Origin: Herminiimonas sp.
GTDB lineage: Bacteria > Pseudomonadota > Gammaproteobacteria > Burkholderiales > Burkholderiaceae_D
Assembly: GCA_027310305.1 (NCBI GenBank)
Contig: DAIDBD010000007.1
Coordinates: 124,001-188,000, forward strand
Direction of reading: 5' to 3'
DNA: 64,000 bases
Both the position numbers and the translations under genes were made by a program. Position 1 is the stretch's first letter, and each line of letters starts with the position of its first letter. Below the pieces are notes generated by a model. That model was not told the origin of the DNA. It did not search any database and saw nothing but the letters and a program-made list of their open reading frames with translations. Below, piece by piece: positions 49,095 through 58,145 of the stretch.

Positions 49095-49862
49095 ATGCAG
49101 CTGCCTCGCTTTGTCCGTTCCCGCCTCTTCCTCGCTGGGCTGCTGGCCACCGCGACGCTGCTCTCTGCGGCGGTGTGGGCTTTCCTGCATCTGCATGTCG
49201 CAAGACCCGACGCGCGTCCCTCTCGCGGGGAGTTGCCCGTCACCACTGCAGCTAATGTCGAGCCTGATTCACCGGCGCTGGCAGGTCCGCCCTGGCGCTA
49301 CGGTCGGGCGGATGCGCGTTTCACGGTGGTCGAGTACGCCGACCTCGAATGCCCGTTCTGCCGCGCCTACTTCGCCGTGCTCAAACGCTGGATCGACCAG
49401 CATCCAGAGGTCGCTTGGCAGTGGCATCACCTGCCGCTGTCGATGCACGAGCCGGCGGCGTCCGCCGACGCGCGCCTGGTCGAGTGCGTCGGCCAGACCG
49501 GCGGTCACGCCGCGTTCTGGCAGGCCGTGGAGTGGGTCTATGCCCATACGCGCGGCGACGGGCAGGGCCTGCCCGAGGGGCTGCGCTATCCCGACCTGAC
49601 GCCCGCCGCGCAGCAGTGCCTCAACTCCGAGCGGCCGGATGCGGTGATCCGCGCGCAGGCGGCCGAAGCCGCCCGGCAGCACATCGCCGCCACGCCCACG
49701 CTGCGCCTGCAGGACCGCCAATCCGGCCAGACGCTGCTGCTGCGCGGGCCTGTCGATGGTGACGCCTTGCTGTCGGCCATCGACTTGCTGGCCGCAGGGG
49801 GCGTCGATGCCCCGTCAACGAAGGAAATGCCTGCCGAGCCCATCGGCGACATGCCCAGGTAG
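49095..49862 (+). CDS. DsbA-like thiol:disulfide protein
   Basis: [44 protein letters not shown] (CPFC). Confidence 0.88.
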   Translation: MQLPRFVRSRLFLAGLLATATLLSAAVWAFLHLHVARPDARPSRGELPVTTAANVEPDSPALAGPPWRYGRADARFTVVEYADLECPFCRAYFAVLKRWIDQHPEVAWQWHHLPLSMHEPAASADARLVECVGQTGGHAAFWQAVEWVYAHTRGDGQGLPEGLRYPDLTPAAQQCLNSERPDAVIRAQAAEAARQHIAATPTLRLQDRQSGQTLLLRGPVDGDALLSAIDLLAAGGVDAPSTKEMPAEPIGDMPR

Positions 49863-49937
49863 CCACGATCTTCAAGGCTACGACGCGGCCTGGCCGCGCT
49901 GATCGACCCCGTTCGCTTCGCATCCTTCGACGCGAAC
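49833..49937 (+). ncRNA. Structured leader element, copy D, upstream of radC-like gene
   Basis: GCCGA/TCGGC 49833-49847 (inside dsbA 3' end); GTAGCC/GGCTAC 49859-49881; CGCGG/CCGCG 49884-49898; GTTCGC/GCGAAC 49911-49937. Confidence 0.6.
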
Positions 49938-50053
49938 AGCCACTGCGCGAGCGGTGGCGGATGCCGTCGTTCCCATGTTCCCATTCCCATCATCCCCGGA
50001 GGGCTCGCCCTCTCGGGGGTAGGCGTCCTCCCCTTATCCCTTGGAGGTTCGCC

Positions 50054-50548
50054 ATGTCTTGCATCGTTACCGACTCCCGCCCGGAGTCGCTCACCCTGAT
50101 CGCCGCCCAGCACGAGGATTGGATCATCCAGCAAGCCATCACCTTGTTGGAGCACCGCATCTTCAAGGCCGGAACTTGTCTCTCCAGTCCCGCCGCCGTG
50201 CGCGACTACCTGCGTCTGAAGCTCGTCGCCGAACCCAACGAAGTCTTCGCGGTCGTCTTCCTGGACAGCCAGCACCGGGCGCTGGCCTACGAGCCGCTGT
50301 TCAAGGGCTCGGTCGACCAGACCTCGGTGTACCCGCGGGTGGTCGTCCAGCGTGCCTTGGCCCTTAACGCCTCGGCATTGATCCTGGCGCACCAGCATCC
50401 ATCGGGGCTGACCGAGCCCTCGGCCGCCGATCGCGCGCTCACCGAACGGCTCAAAGCCGCCCTGGCCATGGTCGATGTCCGGGTGGTGGATCACTTCATC
50501 GTCGGTGAGGGTGCGCCGTACTCCTTTGCCGAAGCCGGTCTGCTGTAG
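50054..50548 (+). CDS. radC: RadC/JAB-domain DNA repair-like protein
   Basis: [71 protein letters not shown]. Confidence 0.92.
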   Translation: MSCIVTDSRPESLTLIAAQHEDWIIQQAITLLEHRIFKAGTCLSSPAAVRDYLRLKLVAEPNEVFAVVFLDSQHRALAYEPLFKGSVDQTSVYPRVVVQRALALNASALILAHQHPSGLTEPSAADRALTERLKAALAMVDVRVVDHFIVGEGAPYSFAEAGLL

Positions 50549-50724
50549 CCGCAGTCTGCATTCCGCCTCTCCACGCTGTTTCATTCAACCCCGCGGGAGC
50601 CTCGGCTCCCGCTTCCTCTCGTGGCTGCCCCAAAGCGGAATGGTTGCGGTGCGCTTTCTTTATCGCGAACGAGGCGGTATTGGCGTTCGATTGGGGCTTC
50701 GATCGATTCTCTGGACGCCCGGCC

Positions 50725-51174
50725 ATGACGGCTCCCCATTCCTTCATCTCTCAGCGGTTGCGAGCCATCGGCACAGCCCTCGCGTCGTGGGTTGTCGTAT
50801 TGTCCGCATTCAGTACGGCGGCGACGGCGGCCGAAGTGCTTGTGATTACCGACAGCAGCTACCCCGTACGGGTAGCGGCCGGTACCCGCGTCGTCGAGCT
50901 GGACCTGCCGGCGCGCATCGAGGCCGAGTTGGCCGCAGGCCTGCCGGCCGATCCCACCCAAGCGGCTGCCATCGTGCAACAGCGACTGAGCGAGGGTGGG
51001 CAAGAACTGCAGCGTCGCATCGGGCGCGCCTACCAGGACGTCGCGCAGGCCTGGGGCCTGGGTGTTACCAAGGTGCCCGCCGTGGTCGTCGATCGGCGCT
51101 ACGTGGTCTATGGCGAGTCGGATGTCGCCCGCGCTGCGGCGCGCATCGAAACCTATCGGAGGACCCAGCCATGA
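50725..51174 (+). CDS. TIGR03757-like ICE protein
   Basis: AAEVLVITDSSYPVRVAAGTRVVELDLPARIEAELAAGL. Confidence 0.85.
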   Translation: MTAPHSFISQRLRAIGTALASWVVVLSAFSTAATAAEVLVITDSSYPVRVAAGTRVVELDLPARIEAELAAGLPADPTQAAAIVQQRLSEGGQELQRRIGRAYQDVAQAWGLGVTKVPAVVVDRRYVVYGESDVARAAARIETYRRTQP

Positions 51175-52121
51175 TCCGCCTGCCGTCGCCCCCGTCGCGT
51201 CGCCTGCGCGTGGCGGGTGCCTCGCTGCTGTTGGCTGGCGCAGCTTCGTCTTTCGCCCTGGACACGGCCACCATCGTGACCTCTGCACTGTCGCCGGACT
51301 GCCTGGAGTACCGCGTCGTCGGCATCTGCTACTGGCTGTTCTGCACGCCGTTCGGCTGCTCGGTGCGCACCTCGGTGAAGGTGCGGCATTACGTGCCCGA
51401 CGCCGTGGTGTCAAGCTACTCGAACACCGGCGAAAACCCGTGGATCGAAGTGCGTCCGATGAGCGTGCCCAACCCTACGGCCCGGGCCGGCGGCGATGGC
51501 ACCACCAACCACGACAACGAAAATAACCTCGCCAAGTTCAAGAACGCCGACGTGATCGGGCATCCCGGCGGCGTGGTGTTCAGCCAGTTTGCCCGCGCCT
51601 CCGGCTACACCTGCCAGGGCGCGGGCACGGCCTTCATGCCGTACCTGTTGAGCACGCTCGACACGCTGGCCTGGCGCTACAACGTCCCCGAGATGGTGTA
51701 CCCGGAGGCGTTGATCCCCGGCATGCGCGAGATCGGTGGCCGCACGACGCTGAACCTGTGGGGCAACGTCTATCCGCGTGGCGGATTTCTGCACCAGACC
51801 GACGACTACAAGAGCGGCGCCGTGGTCGCGCAGCGCGCGGGCGACATCGTCACCCGCCGCGCTCAGCCGCACGTCTATCAGCCGCTGCTCGCCACTGCGC
51901 GCGACGGCTACTGGCCCGCCGGCGCGCTTGTGGAGACCGATGCCTCGACCGGCAAGTGGCAGGAGCTGACGCCGACGCTCTCGACCACCTGCGCGGTCTT
52001 CCCGCACAGCAATACGCGGGTGCAGGCCCAACAGGGTGACTACGCCTGGGCGCTGTGGCGGCCCTATGCCTGCTGCCGACGGCGCGGACAGGTGTTTCTC
52101 GGCAGCGTCGATTTCATGTGA
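51171..52121 (+). CDS. TIGR03756-like ICE protein (TraU-like)
   Basis: ALSPDCLEYRVVGICYWLFCTPFGCSVRTSVKVRHYVPDAVVSSYSNTGENPW. Confidence 0.87.
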   Translation: MIRLPSPPSRRLRVAGASLLLAGAASSFALDTATIVTSALSPDCLEYRVVGICYWLFCTPFGCSVRTSVKVRHYVPDAVVSSYSNTGENPWIEVRPMSVPNPTARAGGDGTTNHDNENNLAKFKNADVIGHPGGVVFSQFARASGYTCQGAGTAFMPYLLSTLDTLAWRYNVPEMVYPEALIPGMREIGGRTTLNLWGNVYPRGGFLHQTDDYKSGAVVAQRAGDIVTRRAQPHVYQPLLATARDGYWPAGALVETDASTGKWQELTPTLSTTCAVFPHSNTRVQAQQGDYAWALWRPYACCRRRGQVFLGSVDFM

Positions 52122-52130
52122 GGTGATCCG

Positions 52131-53534
52131 ATGAAAACGTCCATTTCCCGTTTCATTCAACGCACAAGACCCTACAGGCTGGCCATCGCACTCGCCTGCG
52201 CCTTCACGGCTGCGGTAGGCGTCGCATGGGCGCAGACCCATATCGACCCGAGTGGCGTGAGCGTGAACGGCAACGTCATTGGCGACGATGTGCTCTACAG
52301 CATCGGTGGCGGCCGGGCAGTGTCCATGAGCGGCGCCGGAAACATGCAAAGCATCGGCGTCGGGATCGGGTGGAACAGCAACCTGATCTGCGGAAACATG
52401 AGCATCACGACCACGCTGCAGAACCAGCTCAACGGCATCACCAACGGGTTCCAGTCGATCATGAGCACCGTGATCCAGAACGCCACCAGTGCCGTGGCAT
52501 CGCTGCCGGCGTTGATCATCCAGCGCGCCGATCCCGGCCTCTACAACCTGCTCACCAACGGCGTCCTGCAGGCCCGGCTGGATTTCGACCGCTCGAAGAT
52601 GACCTGCCGGGCCATCGCCAACCGGATGGCCGATATGGCCGGCGGTCAGGCCGGTTGGGACCAGCTCGCCGAGGGCATGGCGCTGCGCGATGCGGTCAGC
52701 AGCACAGACGCCGTGTCGGCCATCGAGCAGGCCGAGTCGAACAGGGGCAACAACGGCGTGCCCTGGGTCGGCGGCAGCAACGCGGGCGGTTCGGGGCAGG
52801 GCTCGATCAAGGTGGTGGGCGACGTGACCCGCGCGGGCTACAACCTGCTCAACGGCCGAGGCGTCACGGACACCTCGTCGATCCCGCGCGCTTCCTGTGG
52901 CAACAGGCTGACCTGCCAGACCTGGAGCTCGCCCGATGCCGCCGCGGCCTTTGCAACCCGTGTGCTGGGCGAGCGCGAGCAGCGCACCTGCGAGAGCTGC
53001 ACGAAGACGCAGACCACGCCCGGCGTGGGGCTGACGCCAGTGATCCAGGAGGAGTACGAGACCAAGCTGCAAGCGCTGCAGGATTTGGTGACACGGGCGA
53101 AGCCGACGACGGTGGCAAACCTGGAGGCGGCTAGTAGCAATTCGCTGCCGATCACCCGTGGTGTGATCGAGGCCCTGCGCGACGAGCCCGACCAGGATCT
53201 GCTGGGCAAGCGCCTGGCCTCGGAAGCTGCACTTTCCAGCGTGCTGGAGAAGGCCTTGCTGTTGCAGCGCACGCTGCTGACCGGCAAGAAGGAGCCGAAC
53301 GTCGCCGCCAACGAGCTGGCCGCTAAAGCGGTCGACCAGGAGAACGGCACGCTGGAGCAGGAGATCAACAACCTCAAGACCGAGCTCGAACTGCGGCGCG
53401 CTCTGGCCGGCAATTCCGCGATGGCGATCATTCAGCGCCATAGCACCAGGGCGGGCGGATCGCGCGGCATCTTCGAGGGTGACACGACCCGTGACCGGCT
53501 CAAGGAAGTGCAGAAGCCGCGGGGCACGCCATGA
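52131..53534 (+). CDS. PFL_4711/TIGR03755-like ICE protein (TraH-like position)
   Basis: THIDPSGVSVNGNVIGDDVLYSIGGGRAVSMSGAGNMQSIGVGIGWNSNLICGNMSITTTLQNQLNG. Confidence 0.87.
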   Translation: MKTSISRFIQRTRPYRLAIALACAFTAAVGVAWAQTHIDPSGVSVNGNVIGDDVLYSIGGGRAVSMSGAGNMQSIGVGIGWNSNLICGNMSITTTLQNQLNGITNGFQSIMSTVIQNATSAVASLPALIIQRADPGLYNLLTNGVLQARLDFDRSKMTCRAIANRMADMAGGQAGWDQLAEGMALRDAVSSTDAVSAIEQAESNRGNNGVPWVGGSNAGGSGQGSIKVVGDVTRAGYNLLNGRGVTDTSSIPRASCGNRLTCQTWSSPDAAAAFATRVLGEREQRTCESCTKTQTTPGVGLTPVIQEEYETKLQALQDLVTRAKPTTVANLEAASSNSLPITRGVIEALRDEPDQDLLGKRLASEAALSSVLEKALLLQRTLLTGKKEPNVAANELAAKAVDQENGTLEQEINNLKTELELRRALAGNSAMAIIQRHSTRAGGSRGIFEGDTTRDRLKEVQKPRGTP

Positions 53535-53896
53535 ATGGCTGGAACTGGCTGCGGCCGACGTGGCTGCTGAACCGCCGCGTCGCGTCCGGCTTGCTGAGAA
53601 CATTGCTGTGGGTGCTGCTGGTGGCCGGCGTCGCGGTCGGCATGAACATCGCCGGCATCCATGTCGTCGGCAGCGTCGACGGCTGGCAGCGTTGGCTCAA
53701 GGCCAACCGGGGCTATTTCTTCGCCTGGCGGCTGCTCCTCTATGCAGCGACGGCCTATGGCTGGTGGTGGATGCGCTGCCGCTTGCTCGAGCGCGAGCCC
53801 TCGGCCGAGTGTCATCAACGCCTGCGGCGCGTCGAGATCGCGGCCGTCGTCACCATCGCGTTGCTCGAGGCCAGTCAACTGCTGCGCGCAAGCTGA
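53531..53896 (+). CDS. Small ICE membrane protein
   Basis: 121 aa, 2+ TM; between TIGR03755 and TraG. Confidence 0.75.
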   Translation: MNGWNWLRPTWLLNRRVASGLLRTLLWVLLVAGVAVGMNIAGIHVVGSVDGWQRWLKANRGYFFAWRLLLYAATAYGWWWMRCRLLEREPSAECHQRLRRVEIAAVVTIALLEASQLLRAS

Positions 53897-53911
53897 GGCA
53901 CGGAGAACGTC

Positions 53912-55429
53912 ATGACCCTCTACACGACGGACTATCTGGAGTATTACCTGACCCTGGTCGGGTGGATCGTCAACAACGGCATCTGGAACATCCTGGTGGC
54001 CAGCGGCATGTTCGCGCTGCCGTTCGTTGCCATCGTGATCCATGAGTGGCTGCGGGCGCGGGCGGAAGGCGCAGACGAGGGCAATAAGGGCGTGCTGTCC
54101 TCGATGCGTATCGAGAACCGCGTCTGGGTGGCGATCTTGGTCATCATGTTCGCCGGCATTCCCTTCATTCCGGTCGACCTGAGCACGATCAAATTCGACA
54201 CCACGCGCTCTGCACAGTGCCAAGTCAGCGTTCCGCAACCTGCCGATACGGGCTGGTCCAACGTCTACACCACGCTCAACAATCAGAGCGCGCTGGTGCC
54301 GGTGTGGTGGTTCTTCATGCACGCCATCTCGAAGGCCGTCACCGGTGCTGCGGTGGCAGCCATCCCCTGCGGAACCGATCTGCGTCAGATCCGCATGGAT
54401 GTGGACGCCACACGCATCAACGATCCGGTGCTCGCGCAGGAGGTCGCGGACTTCGTGCACGATTGCTACGGCCCTTCGCGCGCCAAGCTATTCATGGACC
54501 GCCCGACGCTCTCCGACGATCAGATGAACGACGTGACCTGGATCGGTTCGAGCTACTTCCGGAGCACGTCCGGCTTCTACGACACCTACCACTCCACCAC
54601 GCCGCGTACGGCCTGGCCTTACGACGCTACCCGCGATGCGGGGCTGGCGCAGGTGGATAGCGGCGGCGGCTATCCCACCTGCCAGCAGTGGTGGTCGGAT
54701 GGCAACAACGGCCTGCGTGCCCGGCTGCTGGCTCAGGTCGATCCCGATCTGTTGTCGCGTATCGGCCATTGGGCCGGCTTTCTGTCACAGAACGAGGTGA
54801 GCGACTCGGTGATTCGCGCCGTGGTCTCGCCGCAGCAACAGAAGATGAACCAGGGCGCTGTCTATACCGACTACGGCGGTCAGATCGATAAGACGCTGCC
54901 CAACGTCGTGACGCGCGGTGCCGGCGATCTCGGGATGACTGTCGGCTCGCTGGGATTCTTTCCGGCCATGGATGTGGTCCGCCAGGCGTTGCCCATGGTG
55001 CTGTCGCTGCTCAAGATGGCACTGGTCATCTGCATCCCGCTGGTGCTGCTCTTCGGCACCTACGAGCTGAAAGCCCTGGTCGCGGTGAGCTGCGTGGAGT
55101 TCGCGCTGTTCTTCGTGGATTTCTGGTTCCAGCTCGCGCGCTGGCTCGACAGCACGATCCTCGATGCCCTCTACGGCTGGGGTTTCGGTGCGAATCGGCC
55201 GCACACCAACTTCGATCCGCTGATCGGCCTGAACAACGCTTTCGGAGACATGCTGCTGAACTTCGTAATGGCGACGATGTTCATCGTCCTTCCCACATTC
55301 TGGTGCGCAGCACTCGGTTGGGTTGGCGTCCGTGCGGGAACAGCGATCCAGGGTTTGGCAGCAGGAACGAAGGATGCCCAAGCCGCTGGGAGCAAGGGAA
55401 CCGGTGTCGCCTTGAAGGCAGTCAAGTAG
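53912..55429 (+). CDS. traG: Conjugal transfer protein TraG N-terminal domain
   Basis: TDYLEYYLTLVGWIVNNGIWNILVASGMFALPFVAIVIHEWLRARAEGADEGNKG. Confidence 0.9.
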   Translation: MTLYTTDYLEYYLTLVGWIVNNGIWNILVASGMFALPFVAIVIHEWLRARAEGADEGNKGVLSSMRIENRVWVAILVIMFAGIPFIPVDLSTIKFDTTRSAQCQVSVPQPADTGWSNVYTTLNNQSALVPVWWFFMHAISKAVTGAAVAAIPCGTDLRQIRMDVDATRINDPVLAQEVADFVHDCYGPSRAKLFMDRPTLSDDQMNDVTWIGSSYFRSTSGFYDTYHSTTPRTAWPYDATRDAGLAQVDSGGGYPTCQQWWSDGNNGLRARLLAQVDPDLLSRIGHWAGFLSQNEVSDSVIRAVVSPQQQKMNQGAVYTDYGGQIDKTLPNVVTRGAGDLGMTVGSLGFFPAMDVVRQALPMVLSLLKMALVICIPLVLLFGTYELKALVAVSCVEFALFFVDFWFQLARWLDSTILDALYGWGFGANRPHTNFDPLIGLNNAFGDMLLNFVMATMFIVLPTFWCAALGWVGVRAGTAIQGLAAGTKDAQAAGSKGTGVALKAVK

Positions 55430-55435
55430 CGTAGC

Positions 55436-55807
55436 TCAATCTTGCTCGTCTTCCGGATCGTGTGGATCGATCCGGTGCCCGTCAAGTGTGTACAGGCCAT
55501 ATCCCGCAGGACCATATCGCCACTCTGTTCTGGTGGCTTCGTCGCTGTCCCAATCGGCATTTCTCGCGACCCAAGCCGCAGCCACTGCAAACGCGAGCAG
55601 CAGCGCGAGCCAGAACGTGGAATAAAGCAACAGACCGAATGCAACGAGCTTGGCCGCCAGCAGCGTCGCCTTGGCGGCGCCCGGCGCCCATCTCCGCACA
55701 AGCAGCCAGCCCTGTGCTCGCCGGTCCAGATGCGCGCAACCTCGCCACGCTCGGCCCAGCATGCGGCCGAGACGTTCTGCGAAGGTGATCTGTGCGGCGG
55801 TCTTCAT
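55436..55807 (-). CDS. DUF3742-like ICE protein
   Basis: ITFAERLGRMLGRAWRGCAHLDRRAQGWLLVRRWAPGAAKATLLAAKLVAFGLLLYSTFW. Confidence 0.8.
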   Translation of the reverse strand: MKTAAQITFAERLGRMLGRAWRGCAHLDRRAQGWLLVRRWAPGAAKATLLAAKLVAFGLLLYSTFWLALLLAFAVAAAWVARNADWDSDEATRTEWRYGPAGYGLYTLDGHRIDPHDPEDEQD

Positions 55808-56119
55808 TTCGGTTACCTCATGGTCGTCCTGTGCTTCTTTTGATACCCGTTCGTTATTCGCTTGATTGAATCCTGCATGAATTTTCAACCCATGAGCGAA
55901 ATTCTGTGCAAGGTCAAATCACGTCCGGCAGCGGAAGCCGGCAAACAAGATCGCTCTGGTCTTGGCGTCGTAGCGAAAAAACAAGTGGATCGCGTGGCAC
56001 GACTTCCAGGATCAGACGGCTCAGCGGGCGGAACAGCCCGGGGGCTGCGTTGGCCTCAGCACGCAGCCATGGTAAGGAATGCTGCCTGCCATGTCCAGGT
56101 TTTTCACCATTATTGGCAC

Positions 56120-56203
56120 TTTCAGCATCTGGTGAAAGCGTGAATCTCAGTGAAATTCTTGCGGCAATTTCACGAAATGTGGTATTTTCAGCGGATGCTG
56201 AAA
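56120..56203. promoter_or_regulatory. Three TTTCA...TGAAA-type inverted repeats upstream of the AbiE-like pair
   Basis: TTTCAGCATCTGGTGAAA 56120-56137; GTGAAATTCTTGCGGCAATTTCAC 56150-56173; TTTCAGCGGATGCTGAAA 56186-56203. Confidence 0.6.
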
Positions 56204-56215
56204 GACCATCATCCA

Positions 56216-57277
56216 ATGAAAGAAGCAGAAGCCCGTGCCGGCGAAGCGTTGCGGCGGCTGCTTGAGAACATCCCGATCCTTCACATCGAAGGCATCGAGG
56301 CCGAAGCCGTGTCCGGCGATTGGGAGCCGGACTTGATCGCCCGGCTGCTCGTCGATGGGCGGCCGCACATACTCATCTGCGAGTACAAGTCGAATGGTCA
56401 GCCGCGGTACGCCCGTTCTGCACTGCTGGAACTGCGGAACTACGTGGCGCAGCGAGCCCCGCAGGCAACACCCATCTTCATCGCACCTTACATCTCACCC
56501 GCAGTGAGGCAGTTGTGCGTAGAGAAGGACGTTGGCTATCTCGACCTTGAGGGAAACGCCCGAATCGCCTTCGGCGGCGTGTTCATCGAGCGCATGGTGG
56601 CGGACAAGCCCGCGGCCGAGCAACGCGAACTCAAGTCGCTGTTCAGGCCAAAGTCGGCCCAGGTTCTACGCGCCATGCTGCGCGAGCCCGACCGTGCATG
56701 GCGCGTCACCGAGTTGTCGGCAATCTCCGGGGTCAGCCTGGGGCACGTCAGCAATGTGCGCACCGGCTTGATCGATCGGGAATGGGCGCGAGCGTCGGAC
56801 GATGGCCTCGTCCTCTCAGAGCCGGACACACTGCTCGACGCATGGCGAGACAGCTACACCGCACCGCCGGGTGAGCGGCTGCGGTTCTACACGCCTTTGC
56901 ATGGCAGCACGTTCGAAGATGCGGCCCGCAGCGCCCTGCTTGCCGAAAGCGGCCCCGGGCGTGCTGTCTTCGCCTCCTTCTCGGCAGCGCAGTGGCTCGC
57001 TCCTTACGGGCGCACCGGCACGTACTACTTCTTTGCCGACGAGGAAGGTCTGCGCAAGCTCCAGGCCGCACTGAAGCTCGCGCCCGCCTCGAAAGGCGAG
57101 AACGTGGCCATCACCGTGCCGAAGGACTTGGGACTGCTCGCCGACACGATTGAACCGGTGCCGGGCGCGGTCTGCACGAGCCCGATCCAGACCTACCTTG
57201 ATCTGTCCATTGCCGGCGAACGCGGCGCCGAGGCCGCCGAGCACTTACGCCAAGAAAGGCTCTCATGGCCCAAATGA
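56216..57277 (+). CDS. AbiEi-like antitoxin/transcriptional regulator (type IV TA-like)
   Basis: ORF track 56150..57277; likely ATG 56216 (56195 also possible); C-terminal wHTH region and partner nucleotidyltransferase gene. Confidence 0.65.
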   Translation: MKEAEARAGEALRRLLENIPILHIEGIEAEAVSGDWEPDLIARLLVDGRPHILICEYKSNGQPRYARSALLELRNYVAQRAPQATPIFIAPYISPAVRQLCVEKDVGYLDLEGNARIAFGGVFIERMVADKPAAEQRELKSLFRPKSAQVLRAMLREPDRAWRVTELSAISGVSLGHVSNVRTGLIDREWARASDDGLVLSEPDTLLDAWRDSYTAPPGERLRFYTPLHGSTFEDAARSALLAESGPGRAVFASFSAAQWLAPYGRTGTYYFFADEEGLRKLQAALKLAPASKGENVAITVPKDLGLLADTIEPVPGAVCTSPIQTYLDLSIAGERGAEAAEHLRQERLSWPK

Positions 57278-58134
57278 CACCCCAGGAACCACAGTCGGCC
57301 GCCGAGTACGACGACCGGACGACTGCCGCAGTGAAATCCGTGCTGATCGAGATCGGCCAGATCCTTGGCAGCTTCAAGGGCAAGTTCGCCATCATCGGCG
57401 GCGCGGTTCCCTGGTTGCTGCTGGCCAACGAGGACATGCCGCATGTCGGTACGCTCGACGTGGACGTCGGCCTGGACGCGGAAGCGCTCGGCGACGGCGA
57501 GTACGCAACCTTGATCGGCGCGCTTCAAGGCCATGGCTATGCCCAGCGCGAGGGACTTCGGCGCTTCCAACTGGTTCGCCAGGTTCCCGCGCGAGATGGT
57601 GGAGAAGCGATCGATGTCGTGGTCGATTTCCTGATGCCGCGCGACGCTGAGATCGTCAAGAACGATCCCCCGTTAATCAGCGACTTTGCCGTGCAGCGAG
57701 CCGATGGCGCCGACTTGGCGATGCGGTTCTACCAACTGGTCGCCGTGGCGGGGCCGATGCCCGACGGCGGAACCAACCGCGTGGAGATCGCGGTATGTTC
57801 AATCCCCGCTCTGCTGGCGATGAAAGGCCACGCACTGGCGGGCCGCTACAAGCAGAAGGACGCCTACGATATCTACTACTGCGTGCGGAACTACCCTGGC
57901 GGCATCGAGGTGCTGGCACAAGAATGTTGCCCACTGCTGGGGCATCCCAGCGGCGAGCGCGGTTTCCGGCACATCGCCGACAAGTTCGACACCTTCGAGG
58001 GGCATGGGCCTACCTGCGTGAGGCGCTTCGTCGAAGACACGCATGCGCTGGGCGATCGCACACCCGAACAGTGGCAGCAGGACGCATTCGGGCAGATCGA
58101 CGCTCTGCTGCGCGCCATGGCGCTGCGAGGTTGA
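57265..58134 (+). CDS. AbiEii-like nucleotidyltransferase toxin
   Basis: FAIIGGAVPWLLLANEDMPHVGTLDVDVGLD NTase motif; overlaps upstream gene. Confidence 0.72.
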   Translation: MAQMTPQEPQSAAEYDDRTTAAVKSVLIEIGQILGSFKGKFAIIGGAVPWLLLANEDMPHVGTLDVDVGLDAEALGDGEYATLIGALQGHGYAQREGLRRFQLVRQVPARDGGEAIDVVVDFLMPRDAEIVKNDPPLISDFAVQRADGADLAMRFYQLVAVAGPMPDGGTNRVEIAVCSIPALLAMKGHALAGRYKQKDAYDIYYCVRNYPGGIEVLAQECCPLLGHPSGERGFRHIADKFDTFEGHGPTCVRRFVEDTHALGDRTPEQWQQDAFGQIDALLRAMALRG

Positions 58135-58145
58135 GTCGCGCGACC

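Noticed and set aside
51411-53603. 730-aa minus-strand ORF
   Set aside because: Shadow ORF antisense to TIGR03756/TIGR03755 genes; His/Arg/Gly-rich composition typical of GC-rich antisense frames.
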